Position numbers and translations under genes: made by a program. The notes under the pieces were generated by a model. The model was not told where the DNA came from. It saw only the letters and a program-made list of their open reading frames with translations, and did no database searches. DNA of 6,813 bases from an uncultured Isosphaeraceae bacterium (GTDB taxonomy: Bacteria; Planctomycetota; Planctomycetia; Isosphaerales; Isosphaeraceae): assembly GCA_937907405.1 (NCBI GenBank), contig CALCIC010000355.1, positions 1 through 6,813 of the forward strand, read 5' to 3'. Positions 1 through 5,825 of the stretch are shown in pieces; the stretch's first letter is position 1; the number at the start of each line of letters is the position of its first letter.

Positions 1-272
1 CTCTCGACGGCGGTCTACTGGCGGCGTTGCTGGTCATCGAGCCGGCTGGTGAGCAGGTTCTTCCTCACTGGGAGTCGACTGTTCGAATCCGAGGCTTCGG
101 ATCGACGTACAAGCAACCACGGGCGTCAAGGGACGTCCCTCAGGGACGGGAGACCACCCTCCGCGACCTGGCACTGAAGCGCGTCAGTGCATCAGAAGCC
201 TGGAGGTTGCTCTGGTATGGCCCCAAGGGGCGTCGCTCGGCGCGTTGAAGGTCGACGAGTTCCAGGGAAGTC
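1..272. other. left-edge region without a confident gene
   Basis: No gene can be supported here. Two plus-strand frames are open from the left edge. One ends at a TGA at 175-177; the other runs to a TGA at 246-248 and starts LDGGLLAALLVIEPAGEQV. Either could be the tail of a gene lying to the left, convergent with the minus-strand gene that stops at 273. Third-position GC is only moderately raised and similar in both frames, so codon use does not decide between them. No domain is recognised. The region also has short inverted repeats at 87-102, 134-148 and 171-190. Confidence 0.4.
134..190 (-). terminator. possible hairpin terminator region downstream of the 273-1067 gene
   Basis: Two small perfect inverted repeats lie 83-139 bases past the stop codon of the minus-strand gene. 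One is gcactga (171-177) with tcagtgc (184-190), a 7-bp stem and 6-base loop. The other is cgtccc (134-139) with gggacg (143-148), a 6-bp stem and 3-base loop. Neither is followed by a T run on either strand, so intrinsic termination is only a guess. Short GC-rich inverted repeats also arise by chance in DNA of this composition. Confidence 0.2.
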
Positions 273-1067
273 TCACCTGTGAAACAGACTGTGCTTCGGC
301 TGAACGGGAACCAGGATTTGGACGGGGGCCATCGGCTGGAGATACATCGTTGGAGCCTGCTGATAGACGACGGGAGCCTGCTGATACATCGTCGTCGGCG
401 CGTGCTGGTAGAACGGCTGCGCCTGAATCGGCGCATAGCCGAGGGCCGTGGGAGCGGAACCGACAAGGCCGTTCGAGCTCTCAAGGTCGACGAGTGCATT
501 CACGATCGACTCGACGTCCTGCTTCTCAGCCTCATTCAACTCGTCGACGTCCTCGCCAAGCGCATCCGTATACTTTTCCACGACCGAGCTTCGTAACGCC
601 TTAAGTCGCTCGGTAGACGACGTTTCTTCATCCGTTTTATCCTTCATCTCCTTCCTCACATCCTTGATGACGGCCGAGCGATAGAGAGGCTTGATTCTGA
701 CTCCCGCCACGGGAGCGTTGCCGACCGTCGTCCCGGGGGCGGAATAGGTGCTGCCGGCTGTAGTCGAATAGACCTGGGCGGGCGCGGAATAGACCTGCGC
801 GGGCGCCGAGTAGACCTGCGCGGGCGCCGAGTAGACCTGCGCGGGCGCCGAGTAGACCTGCGCGGGCACCGAGTAGGTTGAAGCGGCACCTAGATACTGA
901 GTTCCAACGGGAGCCGCGTACGTTGCAACCGGCGCGCTCTGCACGTAGTAATAGGTGAGGGGATGATGACGATCGCCGGCCAAGGCGACGGAAGGATAGG
1001 CGCCCAAGACGACGGCGAGCAGGCCGTTCCAGGCTCTCGATCCCGGCGAACCGATACGCGACGCCAT
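273..1067 (-). CDS. secreted Tyr/Pro/Ala/Gln-rich repeat protein, function unknown
   Basis: 264 residues; I do not recognise a named family. The start at 1067 is chosen because GGAGAG (1079-1074) lies 6 bases upstream and a good signal peptide follows at once: Arg-containing n-region, hydrophobic core around residues 15-28, and ALA|GDR as likely cleavage after residue 30. An in-frame ATG at 1247 would add 60 charged, non-signal-like residues and is rejected. The mature protein has a Tyr/Ala/Pro head (31-65), five tandem seven-residue units of the type VYSAPAQ (about 66-100), a highly charged probably helical segment (about 124-198, rich in Lys, Glu, Asp), and a Tyr/Gln/Pro tail with two QQAP units. 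It ends KHSLFHR. It has no cysteine, transmembrane helix or lipobox. It is divergent from the CLCA-like gene. It is probably an exported surface or envelope structural protein (inference). The reading frame is well supported; the function is not. Confidence 0.8.
   Translation of the reverse strand: MASRIGSPGSRAWNGLLAVVLGAYPSVALAGDRHHPLTYYYVQSAPVATYAAPVGTQYLGAASTYSVPAQVYSAPAQVYSAPAQVYSAPAQVYSAPAQVYSTTAGSTYSAPGTTVGNAPVAGVRIKPLYRSAVIKDVRKEMKDKTDEETSSTERLKALRSSVVEKYTDALGEDVDELNEAEKQDVESIVNALVDLESSNGLVGSAPTALGYAPIQAQPFYQHAPTTMYQQAPVVYQQAPTMYLQPMAPVQILVPVQPKHSLFHR
352..386 (-). repeat. pair of 14-base repeats 21 bp apart in the tail of the secreted repeat protein
   Basis: The string ggagcctgctgata occurs at 352-365 and again at 373-386. 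It encodes the two YQQAP units of the C-terminal tail. The 21-bp spacing equals the unit length of the larger repeat array at 771-875 in the same gene, so both parts keep a Tyr every seven residues. Confidence 0.7.
771..875 (-). repeat. five tandem 21-bp coding repeats (VYSAPAQ units)
   Basis: Five consecutive 21-base units begin at 771, 792, 813, 834 and 855. The three middle units (792-854) are identical. The unit at 855 has one change, which gives Val instead of Ala, and the unit at 771 has three changes. The first bases beyond 875 no longer match. The pattern of identical inner and diverged outer copies is typical of recent in-frame expansion by slippage or unequal exchange. Each unit encodes seven residues, so copy-number change keeps the reading frame. 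Confidence 0.93.
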
Positions 1068-1073
1068 GATGCT

Positions 1074-1079
1074 CTCTCC
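1074..1079 (-). promoter_or_regulatory. Shine-Dalgarno site for the 273-1067 gene
   Basis: On the minus strand GGAGAG is followed by six bases and then the ATG at 1067-1065. It decides the start: the upstream in-frame ATG at 1247 has no comparable site, and the signal peptide begins directly at 1067. Confidence 0.7.
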
Positions 1080-1289
1080 GTAACGCAGATGCGGATTCCG
1101 TTCCGGCGAAGGCTCGCGGGGTTTGTCCTGCCCCGTCGTCTCCGGGCGACCCGCCGGCGGCGAGTGCGACGTCGAAGGTGATGCTAGGAATATACCCGAC
1201 TGCCAGCTTCCAAGCGTATGGCGGTGCTGATTTCTAGAGAGGAACAACGGCCTGAACCGACTGGATCGACGTTTTCGGAACTTCTCGCT

Positions 1290-1317
1290 TTGCCTCCGAC
1301 CATTTCAAGGTTAATAT
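1290..1317 (+). promoter_or_regulatory. weak sigma70-like promoter candidate for the CLCA-like gene
   Basis: TTGCCT (1290-1295) matches four of six bases of the -35 consensus and is followed after 16 bases by TAATAT (1312-1317), four of six bases of the -10 consensus. It sits in the most AT-rich part of the spacer, about 95 bases before the chosen start codon. Planctomycete promoters are poorly defined and the match is weak, so this is only a place to look. Confidence 0.22.
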
Positions 1318-1400
1318 CGATCGACTAGGTAACATGGAGAAATTGCGACGGTGGCCCAATGGCGGTCGGACCTACGGTGAAGTCGATGACGGGGCTAGGG

Positions 1401-1406
1401 GGAGGT
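1401..1406 (+). promoter_or_regulatory. strong Shine-Dalgarno site for the CLCA-like gene
   Basis: GGAGGT within a longer G-rich run is followed by six bases and then tandem start codons ATGATG (1413 and 1416). Both start codons have acceptable spacing (6 and 9 bases). It places translation start here rather than at the in-frame ATG at 1359, and the signal peptide agrees. Confidence 0.82.
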
Positions 1407-1412
1407 AATCAG

Positions 1413-4400
1413 ATGATGGCGAGCTTACGACGCGCAGTCATGGTGGGATTGGGGGTCTGGATTGCTTGGTCCGCGGCCGTCGCGACGGCGGGACCGGCTC
1501 GCTATGACCCCGAGACGCGGTCCATGCGATTCACCTACACCTATGCATCACTCGCGCCAGGGCAGTTCGGAGAGGCCGCGATCGGCAGCCCCCAGAAGCC
1601 TTCCAGCGATCAGGACGCCGTGGTCCGGACGGTCGTTCTCAAGGTGAGCGACACTCTCTCCAAAGCGACGGCTGGACGATTGAAGATTTCGTCGCTGGAC
1701 CTCGTCTCCGACGCCCGCCGCGCCGACGTCGTGATCTCGTTGACCGGCGACCCGGGACGGGGCGGGTGGGCGATCGCTGGCGCCATCGAAGGGAGACCGG
1801 GGCAGATCGGGTTGTATTACCAGGTGCTGGCCGCGGAGTGGGAACAGGATTACGTGCTCACGGCGGCGCATGAGGTCTGCCATTACGTCTTCGGCCTGGT
1901 GGACGAGTACAACTTTCCCCAGGGGTGCCCTCTGGCGAATCCCGGCGGTCCGGGCTGCCTCATGGACAACTATCTCTCCCAGGGGAGTCGCCACGGCTGG
2001 TACGGCCGTTTCTGCGCTCATGACCACGTCGTCGACAACAGCCAAAAAAGTTCCTGCCAGGCGATCATCGACAAGTTTTTCACCGATCGCAACGTGACTT
2101 CGGCCGCTGAAGAAGGCCAGTCGGCGCAAGTCGCGTCCGCCGGGGTCGCCGTGTCGACTCGTGAGTCGAAACTAGAGAATATCACGCGCGCGGCGATTGG
2201 TAGAGTTCGCGAGGAAGTGGAAGCGACGAACAAGGACAGAAAGCCGAGCGCCGCGCTGGCGTCGGTGGGCTCGTCGAAGATCAGGGACGTCGCCCGGAAC
2301 TTCCTCAAGAATCAGCTTCAGGCCAACGGCGTCAACCTTGAGACGGACGAACTGAGGGGCGTGGTTGAATCCGTTTTAAAGCAGGCCGGGGCGCTGGTTT
2401 CCGTGGCGGTGCCTCCCCAGTTTCAAGTGGTTGAGAGCCTGATCGCCAAGTTCGCCGCGTCACGTGCGAAGGAGTTGAAAGAGAACGCGCCGAAGGGAAG
2501 CGAGAAAACGCTCCGGGGCAGACTCGTCCGAGACGTTCTGGCGTTTCTGTCTGGCATGGGGGGCGCCTCCGCTCCGGGGGTGGGCAAGGCTCCATCCGCC
2601 GACGAGCGTCAATATCTGGACTTCATCGCCATGCAGGCGTTGGCGCAGGTCGAGCAGAAGCAGGCCGACCAGGAGTTGTACCAAGCGGCCCTGACGCACA
2701 TCAAGCTCGACCGTGAGACGGCCGGCACCATCCTCGACATCGCCACCCAGGTCGGCGTCCCCGGGGCTGAGAGCCGTCTCGCCGCCCTCGGCGAAATCGA
2801 CGCCGACCTTCGTACTTACATCCCCGGCCGGACCGCCTCGACCGGCTTCGGCCGTCGCCGGACCATCCTGATCTACCCCGAACCGCTCGACCCTCGTAAG
2901 GACTACGTCGTCACCCAGTCGGGCATCTATCGCTACGGCGATCTTCTCGAGCAGTACATCGGCCTGTTCACAAAGCTGGTCGAACGGGCGCAGATCGACC
3001 TCTACTCCACCAGTTTTCAGGAGCGTCGCCAACAGGAGCGCCGCCAGTTGCTCGCCAAGCCCGCGAGCGAGCGGGCGACGCTGGAACGCCAGCGCCGCAT
3101 CGCTGAACTCAGCGACCCCGACAAGGCCCGGGGCCAGCGCGAGTCCGACCTCCGTACTCTCATCGGCGAGGTCACCACGGCCATCCGCGAGAACCGGATC
3201 GAGAACGTGATGTTCCTCGTCCCCCCCGGCGGGATCCCCCGCGACATGAACACCCTCTTCGAGGGCTTGCGACGGCAGTTGCTGCGCAAGGGCGACGTCC
3301 GCATCGACCTGGTTCTCGCGTCCGACGCGGACATTCCATTCGAGCTCCGGGACGTCGCGATCGGCAGCGGCGGGTCCATCATCACCCTTACCGACGTCGA
3401 CGAGGTGGGCGCCGTCGCCCAGCGGCTGAAGAACGACCAAACCTCCGGCGCCTGGGTCATTCTGCCATACCAGGACGTCATCGAGGGGGCGGACTATACC
3501 TACGCCAAGACGCGACGGAACGTTTCCTGGCTCCGAAGCGACCTGAAGCGGGCCTCGGTCGGGCCGGAACCTCTCCTTCATAGTTACTACAACTCGTCCG
3601 AGAACCTCTACGACGTCATTGATTTCTTCAAGGAACCGCCTCCGGAGGCGTCCGCCGCCGGCGCCGTCCCGGGCCGAGCAGCCGTTGTGACCCCGCCCGC
3701 GGCGCCCTCGATCAACGGGTCTGATCACGCTTCGACACTTCTGGACGAGGCCAAGATCATGCCCGTCTCCGCCCGTCGGTTGTTCGTGGACTACATCCAG
3801 AAGGCCCTGGGGGACAACGAACCGAGAAGCGTCGATGAAGTGGAGGCGATGGACCCCCTGAGCGACCAATTGGGGCTTCTCGACGAGCTGACGTATATCA
3901 AGAATCTCATCGTCGAATACAACTCCCGCCCCGACGACGACGTTGGAGTACGCCAACGATTCGACGTCATCGAGCACGTCATCCGCGCCCGCGCCAAGTT
4001 GGACGAGGTCCGAGGGCTGCTTGGAGTCGCCCTCGCGGCTCACGAGCCCTATCTCGCCCGGGACTATGACGAGAACGCGTTCGTCGAAGAGCTGAAAGAC
4101 GACGGCGACCAAGAGCAGGCGCCTGCCTCTCGACAGCCCGCCCCCGTCGAGGAACGGAACGGCGGAGGCGGGCCGGCCGCCCCCGGCGCGGAGAAAGCCC
4201 CTGACGACGATGTAAAGACAAGATCAACATCGAAAATGATAAACAAATTAAAACTCGATGCGGACAAGATCAGAGAGTCGATCGGGCGCCCCGCGAAGGC
4301 GCAGGTCGACCGTCCCGAAACGAACGAACAGGCCGAGGTTGATTCGGCCCCCTCGAACTCGGGGTCGAAGAACGCGCGGAACGACCGGAGCAAGCTCGAT

Positions 4401-5726
4401 CAGGCGACGCGGCGCCTCAATTACCTCGATCAGAGGTACGACGATCTCAGAACGATTAGGCAATCGTTCTACAAGAAAATAGGCGACAAATCGATGGAGT
4501 ATGAGCGGCGCATCGTCAGGGCCGTCGAGGGGATCAGCGAGCGTATGTCCAAGTACGAATCCTCCCCAGCGACCAGGGCCTATCTGGGCTTGATGCTCCA
4601 GCAGGTTCGTCTTCAGATCGTGAACGATTTTCTCAGTCACATCGAGCACGAGTTGAGCGAGGCCGATCAGACGTCGGTCTTCCGACGAATCAACCGCGAT
4701 TCCCAGGTGCGCGCCTCCCAGATGATTCAGGACAAGATCTTTCGAATCGACGGGAACGACGGCGTTCCGCGGCCGGTCCTCCCGCCGGCCGACATCGTCG
4801 ACGCCCAGGGGCGGGTGCTGCGTGAAAAGGGACGTTACCGCCTGCCGCGGTTCTACGCCGACGATGTGAAGTACGATCCCAAGCAGCCGGAAGCCGAGTT
4901 CGAACTCATCCTCGGCTTCTCACAGCCCCTGCCAGGAGTAGACGCCGACGCAATCCGCGACGGGAAGATGGATCGCCTTCCGCGCCTCTCGCTCTACAAC
5001 GACGACGGCCGGCTGTTGAACACGCCGAGTCTTAGGCTCGATCGCGACGTCTCGTCGCCGACCTGCCTGATCTACCGCTTCGCTCCTGAGTTCGGTGAGA
5101 AGGCGTGGTACAACGCGGCGTTGATCCTCAACGAAACGATCCTCCGGCGGATCGCCGCCGATCAGGTCCACTTCACCTTTTCCGTGGCCTCGACCCGCCC
5201 CAACGTCCGCCTCAACGCCGCGCTCGTGCAGATGCCTGACGACCCCGACCTGGTCCCGCCGCCGCCGCGAAAAGGGCTCGTCCGGGCCATGGACCGCCGG
5301 GCCAAGTTGGAAGTCCAGGTCTATGGCGGAACGTCGGTGCTCGGCGCCTCGATCAGCGGCGTGCTCCACAAGATCGACAGCGGGAGCGGGACCATCGAGC
5401 CGATCGCCCAGGACTTCTACGACGACGGCCAGACTTACGGCGACCGGAGCGCGAACGACGGCGTCTACACGTCGATCGTATCCCTTGACCAGAGCCCGAA
5501 GGGCATGGAGTACCGCGTCTTCGTCCAGGCCGAGTCCACAAGCAAGAGCCACAACATCCCTCCGGAAGATCCGGGCAAGAATGAAGAGGCTCGCCGCAAG
5601 GACGCCAGATCACGGGGTGCTACGACCGTGCGTGAACAACCGGTCGTGAAGGTCGAAACTCCCGAGTCCAAGCCCGCCCTCCAGTTTCAGCGGGCCACCT
5701 CGATCCAGATCCGCGTCGAGCCTTGA
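1413..5726 (+). CDS. secreted CLCA-like metalloprotease/VWA-domain protein
   Basis: 1437 residues from the ATG at 1413. Signal peptide about 1-26 (ATA|GPA). An N-terminal CLCA-type zincin domain follows (about 30-225): HEVCHYVFGLVDEY at 153-166 fits the family pattern HExxHxxxGxxDEY, with H153, H157 and D164 as predicted zinc ligands and E154 as catalytic base. Five of only six cysteines (156, 172, 182, 201, 215) lie in this domain. A helical insert occupies about 225-480. A VWA-like fold (about 484-672) lacks both DxSxS and TDG metal-site motifs. Next come a Pro/Gly/Asp-rich linker (about 895-985), a charged coiled coil (about 990-1107) and beta-rich segments. A final module (about 1301-1372) has DDGQTYGDRSANDGVYT (1337-1353), as in animal CLCA proteins. 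No C-terminal anchor is visible. Animal CLCAs are about 900-950 residues and self-cleave; peptidase activity here is predicted only. Probably exported to the periplasm or outside. Confidence 0.85.
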   Translation: MMASLRRAVMVGLGVWIAWSAAVATAGPARYDPETRSMRFTYTYASLAPGQFGEAAIGSPQKPSSDQDAVVRTVVLKVSDTLSKATAGRLKISSLDLVSDARRADVVISLTGDPGRGGWAIAGAIEGRPGQIGLYYQVLAAEWEQDYVLTAAHEVCHYVFGLVDEYNFPQGCPLANPGGPGCLMDNYLSQGSRHGWYGRFCAHDHVVDNSQKSSCQAIIDKFFTDRNVTSAAEEGQSAQVASAGVAVSTRESKLENITRAAIGRVREEVEATNKDRKPSAALASVGSSKIRDVARNFLKNQLQANGVNLETDELRGVVESVLKQAGALVSVAVPPQFQVVESLIAKFAASRAKELKENAPKGSEKTLRGRLVRDVLAFLSGMGGASAPGVGKAPSADERQYLDFIAMQALAQVEQKQADQELYQAALTHIKLDRETAGTILDIATQVGVPGAESRLAALGEIDADLRTYIPGRTASTGFGRRRTILIYPEPLDPRKDYVVTQSGIYRYGDLLEQYIGLFTKLVERAQIDLYSTSFQERRQQERRQLLAKPASERATLERQRRIAELSDPDKARGQRESDLRTLIGEVTTAIRENRIENVMFLVPPGGIPRDMNTLFEGLRRQLLRKGDVRIDLVLASDADIPFELRDVAIGSGGSIITLTDVDEVGAVAQRLKNDQTSGAWVILPYQDVIEGADYTYAKTRRNVSWLRSDLKRASVGPEPLLHSYYNSSENLYDVIDFFKEPPPEASAAGAVPGRAAVVTPPAAPSINGSDHASTLLDEAKIMPVSARRLFVDYIQKALGDNEPRSVDEVEAMDPLSDQLGLLDELTYIKNLIVEYNSRPDDDVGVRQRFDVIEHVIRARAKLDEVRGLLGVALAAHEPYLARDYDENAFVEELKDDGDQEQAPASRQPAPVEERNGGGGPAAPGAEKAPDDDVKTRSTSKMINKLKLDADKIRESIGRPAKAQVDRPETNEQAEVDSAPSNSGSKNARNDRSKLDQATRRLNYLDQRYDDLRTIRQSFYKKIGDKSMEYERRIVRAVEGISERMSKYESSPATRAYLGLMLQQVRLQIVNDFLSHIEHELSEADQTSVFRRINRDSQVRASQMIQDKIFRIDGNDGVPRPVLPPADIVDAQGRVLREKGRYRLPRFYADDVKYDPKQPEAEFELILGFSQPLPGVDADAIRDGKMDRLPRLSLYNDDGRLLNTPSLRLDRDVSSPTCLIYRFAPEFGEKAWYNAALILNETILRRIAADQVHFTFSVASTRPNVRLNAALVQMPDDPDLVPPPPRKGLVRAMDRRAKLEVQVYGGTSVLGASISGVLHKIDSGSGTIEPIAQDFYDDGQTYGDRSANDGVYTSIVSLDQSPKGMEYRVFVQAESTSKSHNIPPEDPGKNEEARRKDARSRGATTVREQPVVKVETPESKPALQFQRATSIQIRVEP
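4211..4260 (+). other. AT-rich, rare-codon patch inside the CLCA-like gene
   Basis: Only 14 of these 50 bases are G or C, against a clearly GC-rich surrounding gene. The patch encodes roughly residues 934-949 and uses codons such as AGA, ACA, TCA, ATA, TTA and AAA that are scarce elsewhere in the gene. It sits at the end of a disordered Pro/Gly/Asp-rich linker, shortly before the predicted coiled coil. The reading frame is intact. It may slow translation between domains, or be a remnant of an insertion; the sequence alone does not decide. Confidence 0.6.
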
Positions 5727-5751
5727 GGTGCCGACCGCGAGGTAAACCTTC

Positions 5752-5806
5752 AGACGCGATGACGCCCGCTCGAGGTCTACAGCCTCTCGCGGGCGTCGTC
5801 GCGTTT
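5752..5806 (+). terminator. long hairpin, probable terminator between convergent genes
   Basis: The arms 5752-5769 and 5789-5806 can form an 18-pair stem containing two G-U wobbles (5753/5805 and 5760/5798). Inside it, gagg (5772-5775) can pair with cctc (5783-5786) around a 7-base loop. It starts 25 bases after the stop of the plus-strand gene and ends 19 bases before the stop of the minus-strand gene. The right arm ends in TTT but no long T run follows. In the minus-strand transcript the two wobbles become A-C mismatches, so the structure is better as plus-strand RNA. Confidence 0.65.
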
Positions 5807-5825
5807 CAGGACTCGGTTTGATCTC

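Larger units (their letters stand above)
1068..1412. other. divergent intergenic region
   Basis: This 345-base spacer separates the start codons of two divergently transcribed genes and should carry both promoters. It contains the two Shine-Dalgarno sites described separately. AT-richer islands occur at about 1186-1195 (containing TATATT on the minus strand, 1194-1189) and 1305-1320 (containing TAATAT on the plus strand). A plus-strand ATG at 1359 lies in frame with the CLCA-like gene but has no ribosome binding site. I see no small gene, riboswitch or convincing operator. Confidence 0.6.

Noticed and set aside
81..90. gttcgaatcc, which looks like the T-loop of a tRNA
   Set aside because: The flanking bases do not form a T stem (gactg against ccgag), and no acceptor, anticodon arm or CCA end can be fitted. 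It is part of a small hairpin instead.
248..495. A 13-base direct repeat aaggtcgacgagt at 248-260 and 483-495, as a possible attachment site or duplication
   Set aside because: One such match is expected fairly often by chance in nearly 7 kb of GC-rich DNA, and the flanks do not match or suggest an insertion.
771..875. A possible CRISPR array or non-coding satellite
   Set aside because: The units are directly adjacent with no spacers, are 21 bp long, and lie in frame inside a protein with a signal peptide.
1068..1247. A 60-residue N-terminal extension of the left-hand secreted protein from an ATG at 1247
   Set aside because: The extension is charged and not signal-like, while the ATG at 1067 has its own Shine-Dalgarno site and starts a clean signal peptide.
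1359..1412. An in-frame upstream ATG extending the CLCA-like protein by 18 residues
   Set aside because: It has no ribosome binding site, and the extension (starting MAVGPTVK) would bury the signal peptide. The ATG at 1413 has GGAGGT at ideal spacing.
2042..2050. caaaaaag, a possible slippery site for programmed frameshifting
   Set aside because: The zero frame reads CAA AAA AGT, the wrong phase for a -1 A-AAA-AAG slip, and the recognisable CLCA domains continue in the same frame on both sides.
2460..4112. A 550-codon open frame on the strand opposite the CLCA-like gene
   Set aside because: It is a shadow frame kept open by the GC-rich codon pattern of the real gene. It shows no domain and no plausible start site, and its sequence is the antisense reading of recognisable domains.
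4920..5552. A 210-codon antisense open frame over the end of the CLCA-like gene
   Set aside because: It has the same cause. The plus strand here encodes the recognisable DDG...DGVYT module.
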